From Candidatus Sumerlaeia bacterium (GTDB taxonomy: Bacteria; Sumerlaeota; Sumerlaeia; SLMS01; JAHLLQ01), in the NCBI GenBank assembly GCA_028284075.1, contig JANQSL010000044.1:1-39118 (forward strand): a stretch of 39,118 nucleotides of DNA, written 5' to 3'. Shown in pieces: positions 8,384-16,074 of this stretch. The first letter of the stretch is position 1. Each line of letters opens with the position of its first letter. The notes below the pieces were generated by a model that was not told where the DNA came from, ran no database searches, and saw only the letters and a program-made list of their open reading frames with translations. A program made the translations under genes and the position numbers.

Positions 8384-9367
8384 ATGGTCGTGAAGCCGCT
8401 GACGGAATCTCTCATGACGATCGAAAAAAGCGCCTCCGAGCAAATCATCAGCAACATCAGCCGTGTCGTTATTGGCAAGGATGAGCAAGTCCGCCGCGTT
8501 GTGTCGGCATTGCTGGCCGGCGGTCATGTCCTGCTGGAGGACGTTCCGGGCACCGGGAAGACAATGCTCGCCCGGTGCCTGGCCCGGTCGCTGGATATTT
8601 CCTTCAATCGCGTTCAGTTTACACCGGATCTCCTGCCATCCGATCTGACGGGTGTTTCGGTGTTCAACCAGAAGACGTCGGAATTCGAGTTTCGCGAGGG
8701 GCCGCTGTTTGCCGGTGTGCTGCTCGCTGACGAGCTGAACCGCGCCACGCCGCGAACCCAATCGGCGCTGCTGGAAGCCATGGAGGAGCGAACTGTCTCG
8801 ATTGACGGAAAAACATATGAACTCCCCGCTCCGTTTTTTGTGATCGCAACCCAGAACCCCGTCGAACAACAGGGCGTCTATGACCTGCCGGAGGCGCAGC
8901 TTGACCGATTTCTGATTCGCCTTGAACTGGGTTATACAAGTAACTCTGAAGAGCGGCGCATGGTTGAAGCGCAGCGTGATTATCACCCCATCAACGACAT
9001 TTCGGCTGTGGCCGCTCTGGAGGATCTGCGCAGGGAGCAGAACGAAGTGCGCGAGGTCATAACCGTTGAGACGAACGTATCTGACTACATCGTACGGCTT
9101 GTTTCAGCAACGCGTACGCACCGCGACGTTGTTTTGGGAGCCAGCCCGCGCGCCTCTCTTGCGCTTTTCCGGTTCTGCCAGGCAAGGGCATGGATTGAGG
9201 GGTTGAACTTTGTGACTCCGGATATGGTCAAGCAGCTCGCATCGTCCGTTCTCTCTCACCGGCTGCTGCTTCGCCCTCAGGCGCGTCTTGGCGGAACAAC
9301 TCCCCTGGACGTTGTGGAGCAGGTCCTGAATTCGACGGATGTTCCAGTGTCACGACTGCGAAGCTGA
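8384..9367 (+). CDS. MoxR-family AAA+ ATPase
   Basis: 327 residues, the usual MoxR size. ATG 8384 has GGGAGAA about 9 bases upstream; an in-frame ATG at 8414 is an alternative. The N-terminal helical segment ends in VVIGKDEQVRRVVSALLAGGHVLLEDVPG, leading into Walker A (GTGKT, residues 56-60). Walker B with its Asp-Glu is LLADELNRATPRTQSALLEAMEE, the sensor/Arg-finger region contains ATQNPVEQQGVYDLPEAQLDRF, and the lid reads VLGASPRASLALFR. MoxR ATPases act as chaperones that insert cofactors or assemble complexes, typically with DUF58 and von Willebrand A-domain proteins encoded next door. Here none of those partners is adjacent, so the client is unknown. The 3' end overlaps the convergent DUF1232 gene by 18 bases. 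Confidence 0.92.
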   Translation: MVVKPLTESLMTIEKSASEQIISNISRVVIGKDEQVRRVVSALLAGGHVLLEDVPGTGKTMLARCLARSLDISFNRVQFTPDLLPSDLTGVSVFNQKTSEFEFREGPLFAGVLLADELNRATPRTQSALLEAMEERTVSIDGKTYELPAPFFVIATQNPVEQQGVYDLPEAQLDRFLIRLELGYTSNSEERRMVEAQRDYHPINDISAVAALEDLRREQNEVREVITVETNVSDYIVRLVSATRTHRDVVLGASPRASLALFRFCQARAWIEGLNFVTPDMVKQLASSVLSHRLLLRPQARLGGTTPLDVVEQVLNSTDVPVSRLRS

Positions 9368-9769
9368 GTGAATTCCGGATCTCGGAGAGGGTGTTCGCTT
9401 CTTCGCCGAAACCTTTTGCCATTTCGGATTTTCGCGGCGGTACTCGCGAAATTTTTCCATGAGTTTCGAAAGCGCTTTGATTGTCATGCCCATGACAACG
9501 GCATCATCAATGTACCCGAGACCGGGAATGACGTCAGGGATGAGATCGATCGGTGTGATGAAGTAGAGAAGACAGGCAATGATCTTTGCTTTGTCCTGCC
9601 ATTCGAGCCTGAAATCAGGGTCGCGAAGCATCTCGTAGAACAATTTCGCGTCGGCGATCAATCGCCCGATGAATCCACCCTTTCGGCCGAGAGATTCGAT
9701 CTTGCCATCGAGTTTCTCATGAACCCGTTGCTCATCGTCGGGAGTGATGTCTTCGGGACGGACGGTCAC
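9350..9769 (-). CDS. DUF1232 (YkvA-type) small membrane-associated protein
   Basis: 139 residues from a GTG at 9769, four bases after the stop of the receiver-domain gene, so the two are almost certainly one transcript. The core KIIACLLYFITPIDLIPDVIPGLGYIDDAVV is the DUF1232 signature, with its conserved ITPIDLIPD-x-IPGLGxxDD. The family is a short hydrophobic hairpin flanked by charged helices; members are widespread and have no fixed biochemical role. The N terminus (about 45 residues) and the basic C-terminal tail (REYRRENPKWQKVSAKKR) are hydrophilic. No strong ribosome binding site is visible, which fits coupled translation. Confidence 0.85.
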   Translation of the reverse strand: MTVRPEDITPDDEQRVHEKLDGKIESLGRKGGFIGRLIADAKLFYEMLRDPDFRLEWQDKAKIIACLLYFITPIDLIPDVIPGLGYIDDAVVMGMTIKALSKLMEKFREYRRENPKWQKVSAKKRTPSPRSGIHSASQS

Positions 9770-9773
9770 GGAA

Positions 9774-10988
9774 TCAGTCGCGCTCGAATGCTTTCTTGTT
9801 GCGGTTTTCTTTCAGAAACCCTTCGAGTGTTCCGTAAGTCTCCCACCGCTTTTTCTTGTCCGTTTGTGCCATGATTTCCGCGCGGCGTTTGCCTTCTTCG
9901 TAGAGAATATCCTTCAATGTGCGCTTCTTTGACTGGATTTCGAAACCCGGTTTGCTGACGACACTGTTGATGGTTTCAACCATCTCTTCCGGAGGAAAGG
10001 GTTTCACCAGGTAATGCAGAACGCCCTTGGCGCGCATCATCTTTTTGTCGCGCTCGCTGCCCTTGGCGGACGCGAACACAATCGGTGTTCGACGTGTTTC
10101 CATGGTGCCTTTGATCATGTCCACGAGCTGATAGCCGGACATCTTGGGCATCATGCCATCAATCACGAAAATGTCGGGCTGAACGTCGGGAATTTTATTA
10201 AGTGCATTGAGTCCGTCATTGGCGGTTACGACTTCGTATTTTTCCTCAAGAGCGGAGCGCTGGATGTCGAGGTAGTCGGCATCGTCGTCCACGATCAACA
10301 CCCTTGGCCGGCAGGGCGTGCCTTCGGCGCTCTCTTCCACTGCATCTGTATCCTCGTCCCAGGATGAGACCGGCCGCTCTTCGCGCCGGAGTTCCTCGGT
10401 CTGACCCCAGGGATCGGATTCCTCCCGGGCTTCCGGGCGTGCCCGGGGTACGGGCGTATGGGCTTTGCCAACCTTGAGCTTTGGGACGCCCTCCGATGAT
10501 GCAGCCTCCGCAGCCTCGCTGACCTTGTGTTTCTCGAGCGCTCTCTTCGTTTTCGCAGCCAGACTTTCTTCCCGCTCGGCGATTTGCTGAATTGTGAGGT
10601 TTTTATGACGAACAGGTCTGCTCTGCAGGCTGAAGGCGACGTTTTTCAGAACGCGTTCAGGCTGGAACGGTTTGGTGAGGTAAAGATCGGCTCCGGCCTC
10701 ATATCCCTTCTTCATGTCGTCCTTCGAGTTAAGGGCTGACAGGGCGATAATCGGCATGTCCACGAAGCCGGTCGTCTGACGGATTCTGGCCGCCAGATCC
10801 AGCCCGTTCATCAAGGGCATCATGATATCGATGATGGCGAGGTCCGGCTGGTAACGGGTCAGCTTGAACATGGCGTCGAGACCGTTCGTTGCGGCAAAGA
10901 CCTCATATTCCGGATCAAGAGCCAGCTGGAGGAGGGAGCGCATGTCCTCCTCATCGTCCACAACCATGGTGCGATAGCGATCTGTCAC
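9774..10988 (-). CDS. Tandem-receiver response regulator (two REC domains, no output domain)
   Basis: The GTG at 10988 has GGAG 9 bases upstream and gives 404 residues; ATG 11003 is an alternative. REC1 (residues 5-125) has the acidic triad DDEED, phospho-acceptor Asp54 in AIIDIMMPLMNG, the switch Ser in IIALSA and Lys in LTKPF. A hydrophilic linker (about 130-220, rich in Arg/Glu/Pro) joins REC2, which has LIVDDDADY, phospho-acceptor Asp277 in FVIDGMMPKMSG, FASAK and LVKPF. A C-terminal basic tail follows with no DNA-binding or enzymatic domain. It probably relays phosphate or sequesters partners; no histidine kinase is nearby. It is divergent from the antiporter-EIIA gene (147-base gap) and lies directly before DUF1232. 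The longer open frame upstream is antisense to the antiporter and not real. Confidence 0.88.
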   Translation of the reverse strand: MTDRYRTMVVDDEEDMRSLLQLALDPEYEVFAATNGLDAMFKLTRYQPDLAIIDIMMPLMNGLDLAARIRQTTGFVDMPIIALSALNSKDDMKKGYEAGADLYLTKPFQPERVLKNVAFSLQSRPVRHKNLTIQQIAEREESLAAKTKRALEKHKVSEAAEAASSEGVPKLKVGKAHTPVPRARPEAREESDPWGQTEELRREERPVSSWDEDTDAVEESAEGTPCRPRVLIVDDDADYLDIQRSALEEKYEVVTANDGLNALNKIPDVQPDIFVIDGMMPKMSGYQLVDMIKGTMETRRTPIVFASAKGSERDKKMMRAKGVLHYLVKPFPPEEMVETINSVVSKPGFEIQSKKRTLKDILYEEGKRRAEIMAQTDKKKRWETYGTLEGFLKENRNKKAFERD

Positions 10989-11135
10989 TGTCCTCAACTC
11001 CATACGGGCGCGACGGACTCGAGGCCATCGGGGACCACAGTGAGGCCAAGGTGTCAATCGGCGTCGAAACGCATCTGAAGCACTGGCGTGAAAGGCGTTG
11101 CCGCCCGCGCCAGGAGCCGACAACACATATGCGTT

Positions 11136-13382
11136 ATGGATCAGCACCATCTTCATGAAATGCTCATGACCATGGTGATCGCCCTGGCGGGAGGGGCGAT
11201 TCTGATCACCATTGCCCGGCGTTTCAAAACGTCGGCGATTATCCTGCTGATCGGTTCCGCCTTTGCACTCGGACCGGAAGGGCTGGGCTGGCTTCACCCC
11301 GAGAGTCTCGGCAGCGGACTGAGGGTGATTGTGTCTCTGGCAATCGGCCTGATCCTCTTCGAGGGCGGGCTTACCCTCGATGTCAAAGGTTACCGCGGTG
11401 CCTCCCTCCTGATTCGACGGATGCTCTCGGTCGGCGTGCTGACGACCTGGTTTGTGACCGCCGGTGCCATCAAGCTTCTCTATCCATCGTTTCAGGTCAG
11501 TTACTGTCTTCTCTTCGCCAGTCTGGTGATCGTCACCGGTCCGACGGTGATCGCGCCTCTGCTTCGGCGTATTCGTCTCGTTCCCAAACTGCATAACATC
11601 CTGCACTGGGAAGGCGTGTTGATCGATCCCATCGGCGTGTTCATCGCGCTGTTGTGTTTCGAGTACGTTGTCGGAGTGGCGGCAGGCGTCGCCGTCATGA
11701 CGCTGTTCCTGCGCATCGCGGCGGGGATCGGTTTCGGCATCGCGGGCGGTTTCATTCTCGCGTTTATTCTCAAGCGCCGTCTGATTCCGAGCGACATGTA
11801 TAACGTGTTTTCCTTTGGCTTTGCCGTGATGCTCTTCGGCGTGGCGGATGCCTTCGCGACAGAAGCGGGACTGCTCTCCGTAACGATTGCCGGTTTCATC
11901 GTGGGCCTCTCCCGGCCGCCGGACCTTGAAAGCATCCGTCACTTCAAGGCGGAGATGACGGACATTCTGATCGGGATGCTCTTCATCCTGCTGTCGTCAC
12001 GTCTGAAGTTTGAGCAGTTTGTCGACTTTGGCGCGCGCGGCGCTCTCCTGGTGGCGATTGTCATTGTTGTCGTCAGGCCGCTGGCACTGGGGCTGTCAGC
12101 AATCGGGACGGACCTGAGACTGAAGGAGAAGGCTTTTCTCGGCTGGGTTGCACCGCGAGGTATTGTGGCGGCATCCTTCGCGTCCGCAGTGGGGCTGAGT
12201 CTTGCCGAAAAGGGAACGATGGACGAAGCGATCTTCGTTGAGTCTTTCGTTTACTCCGTGATTATCGCGACCGTCGCTCTCCAGGAGCTCTCGGCGGGCC
12301 TGCTGGCAAGGTTCATGGGCCTTCAGCGCCCGCCCGCAAAGGGCTACATGCTCGTGGGAGCTCATGGCTTTGCCCGGCGTCTGGCGCGCTTTCTCAAGGA
12401 TGGCGGCATTGAGCCGGTGGTTCTTGCCGACATCAATACCCGTTCCGTTGGCGATGCGCGGCTCGAGGGGTTGGATGCTCGTGTGATCGATGCCCGCGAC
12501 TTGAAGGTTGTCGAGGACCAGCCGGATCTGAACAGCGTCGGCAACCTTATCGCCCTGACGGACAACGAAAATCTCAACGCACTGATCGGCCAGCGCTGGG
12601 TGCGGCAGCTCGGTCGTGAGAGAGTTTTCTTCTGGGGTTCGCAGAGCATGACCGATAGTCCGGACGAATCCATTGGCCGTATTGTCTGGCACGAGTTGCC
12701 GAAACCGACGCTGCTGACGGAGGAGCTGCAGCGGCGGGAAGCATCCCTGATGACCGCCAACACGCGTTTCACCGAGGAACAAGCGGGCTCGGTACAGCTT
12801 CTCGCCGCAATCACCGACGAAGAAAAGCTGATTCTCGGCCCTTCGAAAGACCAGATCAAGGATCTCCCTGAGAAAGGGAAGTTTCTCTATCTTCGGCGCG
12901 AGGCGGACTACCTCGCTCTGGCGCTGCGGCCACAGCTTATCACGCGCACCAACCTTGCCGATTTGCACGAGGTGTTTACCCAGCTTGTTGGAATGGCGGC
13001 GCGCGTGGCGGACGATCTCAACACGGAGCAGACGGTTGCCGCACTGCTCGAACGGGAGCGCACCGCTCCAACGGCCCTCGGCCATGGCGTTGCCATTCCA
13101 CATATCACCTCATCCGATCTGAAGCAGCGCCTTTGCGCATTGGCACAGGCACCGAACGGCGCATCGTTTGAAGCGCCCGACGGTGAACCGGTGCGGCTGA
13201 TTTTCATGATCCTCAGCCCTGCCGATGATCCGGAAGGGCATCTGGCCATTCTGGCGGAAGTGGCGCGTATCGTGTCGGACGCGAAAATGCGGGAGCGGCT
13301 TCTGGAGGAATCCGACCCCGGACGAATCATCGAAATCATTCAGGGGCATTATTTTCCCGGCAGTGGGGAAGGAAGAAGCTAG
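11136..13382 (+). CDS. CPA1-type cation/proton antiporter fused to TrkA-N and PTS EIIA (Ntr) domains
   Basis: About 748 residues from ATG 11136 (ATG 11160 possible; ribosome binding site poor). Residues 1-400 form a 12-helix Na+/H+ exchanger-like pore with LILFEGGLTLD, VTGPTVIAPLLRR and EGVLIDPIGVF, where Asp164 occupies the ion-binding position (ID in place of the common ND). Residues about 403-510 form a TrkA-N-like Rossmann domain beginning LVGAHGFARRLA. Residues about 600-745 are a PTS EIIA type 2 domain with the phosphorylatable histidine in GHGVAIPHI (His656). Family knowledge: CPA1 pumps exchange Na+ or K+ for protons, TrkA-N binds nucleotides, EIIA-Ntr is phosphorylated by the nitrogen PTS. 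I infer that nitrogen-PTS state or nucleotides gate the antiporter. The next gene starts 3 bases after its stop. Confidence 0.9.
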   Translation: MDQHHLHEMLMTMVIALAGGAILITIARRFKTSAIILLIGSAFALGPEGLGWLHPESLGSGLRVIVSLAIGLILFEGGLTLDVKGYRGASLLIRRMLSVGVLTTWFVTAGAIKLLYPSFQVSYCLLFASLVIVTGPTVIAPLLRRIRLVPKLHNILHWEGVLIDPIGVFIALLCFEYVVGVAAGVAVMTLFLRIAAGIGFGIAGGFILAFILKRRLIPSDMYNVFSFGFAVMLFGVADAFATEAGLLSVTIAGFIVGLSRPPDLESIRHFKAEMTDILIGMLFILLSSRLKFEQFVDFGARGALLVAIVIVVVRPLALGLSAIGTDLRLKEKAFLGWVAPRGIVAASFASAVGLSLAEKGTMDEAIFVESFVYSVIIATVALQELSAGLLARFMGLQRPPAKGYMLVGAHGFARRLARFLKDGGIEPVVLADINTRSVGDARLEGLDARVIDARDLKVVEDQPDLNSVGNLIALTDNENLNALIGQRWVRQLGRERVFFWGSQSMTDSPDESIGRIVWHELPKPTLLTEELQRREASLMTANTRFTEEQAGSVQLLAAITDEEKLILGPSKDQIKDLPEKGKFLYLRREADYLALALRPQLITRTNLADLHEVFTQLVGMAARVADDLNTEQTVAALLERERTAPTALGHGVAIPHITSSDLKQRLCALAQAPNGASFEAPDGEPVRLIFMILSPADDPEGHLAILAEVARIVSDAKMRERLLEESDPGRIIEIIQGHYFPGSGEGRS

Positions 13383-13385
13383 CTC

Positions 13386-15326
13386 GTGTACCGGCTGCGA
13401 CAGACCACCATCGCGGCGCTGGCCGCTGGTGCCTTCTTTCTTCCGGCATATGCCGGTGCCGGCGAGAATCCTCCCTGGAGGATCTTCAAACCCGGCTACG
13501 AGGTGGAAATCGCATCCACCGGCTACCAGCTTCCAGTGGCAATCGCCTTCGTTTCGGAACCGGGTTCCGCACCAGAGGATCCGCTTTACTACGTGGCGGA
13601 ACTCTATGGCGCGATCAAGGTCGTGACGCGCGACGGAGTCGTTCATGATTTTGCAAACGATCTGTTAAACTTCGAGCCGACCGGTCAGCTTCCCGGTAAC
13701 GGCGAACAGGGAATTGGCGGACTCGCTGTTGAACCGCAATCCGGTGATCTTCTGGTGACTCTTGTTTACCTGTCGGATCCGGGTGACGTGAACTCACCTC
13801 TTTTTCCACGGGTCATCCGGATTGCTTCCGAGGAGAACGGCCTGGTTGCAGGCACAATCACAACGGTGCTTGACATGCCCGGCGAACAGCAGTTCGAGGC
13901 TCACCAAATTGGGGCCATTAACTTCGGTCCGGACGGCCTGCTGTTCGTTCATAACGGCGACGGTTTCTTTCCGAAAACCGCGCTGGATCTTGATTCTTTT
14001 CGTGGCAAGATTCTGCGCTTTGATCTCGCCGGAGAGCCTGCAGTCAACAATCCGTTTCATGATTTATCCGACGGTATCACAGCGACTGATTATATCTTCA
14101 GCCACGGTCATCGCAATCCCTTCGGCGGGAACGCGCGATGGGCGGACAATACGTACTTCGCCGTGGAGAACGGACCAGTCACGGACCGGTTTGCGTTGAT
14201 TACCCCCGGCGTCAGCTATGGATGGGACGGCAGCGACAACGACATGTTGATCAACGCCGTTTACAACTGGTTCCCCGCTCATGCGCCGGTTCACATGGCA
14301 ATCACCCAGGAGGAGGTGTTTTCCCGCAGCGGGTTTCCACCGGAAGCGGAAGGACGCATCTTCGTCACGGAATCTGGACAGCACTACAGGGACGGGCCCG
14401 GTCCTCGTGGAAAGCGAATCAGTTTTTTTGATGTCACCACGGACGGAGGACTGATTCAGGGACCCTGCCCTCTTGCCGGCTATGCGGGAACAGGCAAGGC
14501 GACCGCTGTGGCGCTGGCTGCGGGGCCTGACGGGCTGTACTTCAGTGATTTTTACAAAGACCAGGGAAGCACGTCACCCGTCGATCGCGGATCGAACGTG
14601 TTGCGAGTCAAGTGGGTTGGCACCGCGGATTTTGTGACAGGCCTGCGCGTTGGGGATGCGCCGTTTTCCACCACGTTTTCAGACGTGTCGCATCCGGGTG
14701 AAGCAAACTCCCGGGAGTGGAACTTTGGCGATGGTGAGACCGGAGAGGGGCGGCAAGTCACTCACACTTACACGGCGCCCGGTGTCTACGATGTTTCCTT
14801 AACAGTCGAAACAGAAGACGGTCCTTTTTCCGTCGTGAAGCGCGGCCACATTGTTGTCGGGCCGTTGCAGGGTCTTCATGCCACGTATCATGCGGGTATC
14901 GGTTTGTGTTGTCCGCAGCTGTCGCGCGTCGACCCGATCGTGGATTTCAACTGGCTGAGTGGTTCACCGGATCCGGAAATCGAGCAGGATTACTTTGCCG
15001 CCCGGTGGTCGGGAATGCTTGAGCCGATTCTTGAGGGAGAACACGAGTTTATCGTTCGTTCCGATGACGGTGCGCGCCTTTGGATCAATGGTCATGCAGT
15101 CATTGATCAGTGGGAGAACCAGTCTCCCACCACGGTTTCCGGTTCAATCGGTCTTCAGGCGGATCAGCCGGTACCCATCATCCTGGAGTACTACGACTAT
15201 GGTGGTGGAGCGGAAGTCAGCCTGTCCTGGCGGCAGCCGAGCGGTGTTCAGGAAATTATTCCCTCCGATCGCCTGAAACCCGTGCCGCTTCAGAGTCTCA
15301 CCAACGACTGGCTGATGATCGAGTGA
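13386..15326 (+). CDS. Secreted sorbosone/glucose dehydrogenase-like protein with PKD and PA14 domains
   Basis: 646 residues from GTG 13386, with an AGAAG-type site 7 bases upstream and only 3 bases after the antiporter stop. The N terminus is a signal peptide (TIAALAAGAFFLPAYAGAG). Residues 35-410 form a six-bladed propeller of the glucose/sorbosone dehydrogenase type, with GGLAVEPQSGDLLV, FGPDGLLFVHNGD, FRGKILRFD and FSHGHRNPFG. PQQ-type members oxidise sugars in the periplasm. A PKD domain follows at about 420-495 (EWNFGDGETGEG, HTYTAPGVYDVSLTV), then a PA14 domain at about 500-635 (FIVRSDDGARLWINGHAVIDQW), both commonly carbohydrate-binding. I infer an exported, glycan-associated oxidoreductase; cofactor use is unproven. 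Confidence 0.87.
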   Translation: MYRLRQTTIAALAAGAFFLPAYAGAGENPPWRIFKPGYEVEIASTGYQLPVAIAFVSEPGSAPEDPLYYVAELYGAIKVVTRDGVVHDFANDLLNFEPTGQLPGNGEQGIGGLAVEPQSGDLLVTLVYLSDPGDVNSPLFPRVIRIASEENGLVAGTITTVLDMPGEQQFEAHQIGAINFGPDGLLFVHNGDGFFPKTALDLDSFRGKILRFDLAGEPAVNNPFHDLSDGITATDYIFSHGHRNPFGGNARWADNTYFAVENGPVTDRFALITPGVSYGWDGSDNDMLINAVYNWFPAHAPVHMAITQEEVFSRSGFPPEAEGRIFVTESGQHYRDGPGPRGKRISFFDVTTDGGLIQGPCPLAGYAGTGKATAVALAAGPDGLYFSDFYKDQGSTSPVDRGSNVLRVKWVGTADFVTGLRVGDAPFSTTFSDVSHPGEANSREWNFGDGETGEGRQVTHTYTAPGVYDVSLTVETEDGPFSVVKRGHIVVGPLQGLHATYHAGIGLCCPQLSRVDPIVDFNWLSGSPDPEIEQDYFAARWSGMLEPILEGEHEFIVRSDDGARLWINGHAVIDQWENQSPTTVSGSIGLQADQPVPIILEYYDYGGGAEVSLSWRQPSGVQEIIPSDRLKPVPLQSLTNDWLMIE

Positions 15327-15358
15327 CTTCTTTGATGTTCAGGACTGCGGGCGCGCGC

Positions 15359-15916
15359 TCATTCGACCGAGAAACTGTCCAATTCAACCGGCAACGTGGC
15401 AGCTGAATTTGCCATGGGATCGCCGGGCGAGAAATTCAACAAACCTCCGACACCCGGTCCCGAGATGTCTTCAAGTCCCGGTAGAACAGTCCCCGTGGCC
15501 CCACCGGCGAGGTCCGCGGTCAAAAAAATATAGAAGAACGGCACGCCATCTGAATAGAGGCCTGCAAACGCGAGGTTGGTGCCTCCCGGATCGGATGCGA
15601 TCGTTGAGCCGAACTGCGTGTCGCCGCCGTCCAGAACGGCATCGGAAGAAATCCACAGCTTGAAGTTGGAGAGGCCCGTACGCGCCCCGGCCAGGGAGAT
15701 AACCACGCTGTCCATGTTGTTGGAGCCGGGGTTCGAAAGCGACACCCGCACTCTGCCAAGAGCCTGATCGCCGGATCCGGGTGTGACACTTGCCGTGAAG
15801 TTGCCTTCCGCTGCACCGCCGTCTTCGATATCAAACGTTCCGGTACCTGCGAAAACCGCTGTGGCAAGGATGGCAACAGTACCTGTTGCCAGAGAGATTT
15901 TTGAGAAGGGCTTCAT
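15359..15916 (-). CDS. Small secreted protein of unknown function
   Basis: ATG 15916 has AGGAGA 6 bases upstream and gives 185 residues, starting with a signal peptide (MKPFSKISLATGTVAILATA, cleavage probably after VFA). The mature part is rich in Gly, Ser, Asn, Asp and Thr, with few charged residues, and looks like a single beta-sandwich: RVRVSLSNPGSNNMDSVVISL and LKLWISSDAVLDGGDTQFGS-type strands. It ends in LPVELDSFSVE. LPVELxSF is a junction seen before C-terminal sorting domains in surface proteins of FCB-group and related bacteria; here the protein stops directly after it, with no sorting domain. It could be a short form or a truncated relative. It is convergent with the sorbosone-dehydrogenase-like gene, 32 bases apart. 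No function assigned. Confidence 0.65.
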   Translation of the reverse strand: MKPFSKISLATGTVAILATAVFAGTGTFDIEDGGAAEGNFTASVTPGSGDQALGRVRVSLSNPGSNNMDSVVISLAGARTGLSNFKLWISSDAVLDGGDTQFGSTIASDPGGTNLAFAGLYSDGVPFFYIFLTADLAGGATGTVLPGLEDISGPGVGGLLNFSPGDPMANSAATLPVELDSFSVE

Positions 15917-16074
15917 CGTGGTTCTCCTGAAGGATGGAAACAACCATTCGTGGATCACGGGAATTGGCCTGATGGCAGTTGCTGTCTAACGATAAGGCGA
16001 TAGGGCCAGGCGCAGATGTAATTTGCAAGTGAATTCCGCCCGGTGCATCGGTTGTGACAGACAGCCGTTTGAAC

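Noticed and set aside
11004-11942. N-terminal extension of the receiver-domain gene on the minus strand
   Set aside because: It lies antisense to the antiporter, is rich in His, Asp, Arg and Gln without any domain, and the GTG at 10988 has a proper ribosome binding site.
12096-13103. Long minus-strand open frame opposite the antiporter C-terminal half
   Set aside because: The plus strand encodes the TrkA-N and EIIA domains in one frame; the opposite frame is unrecognisable.
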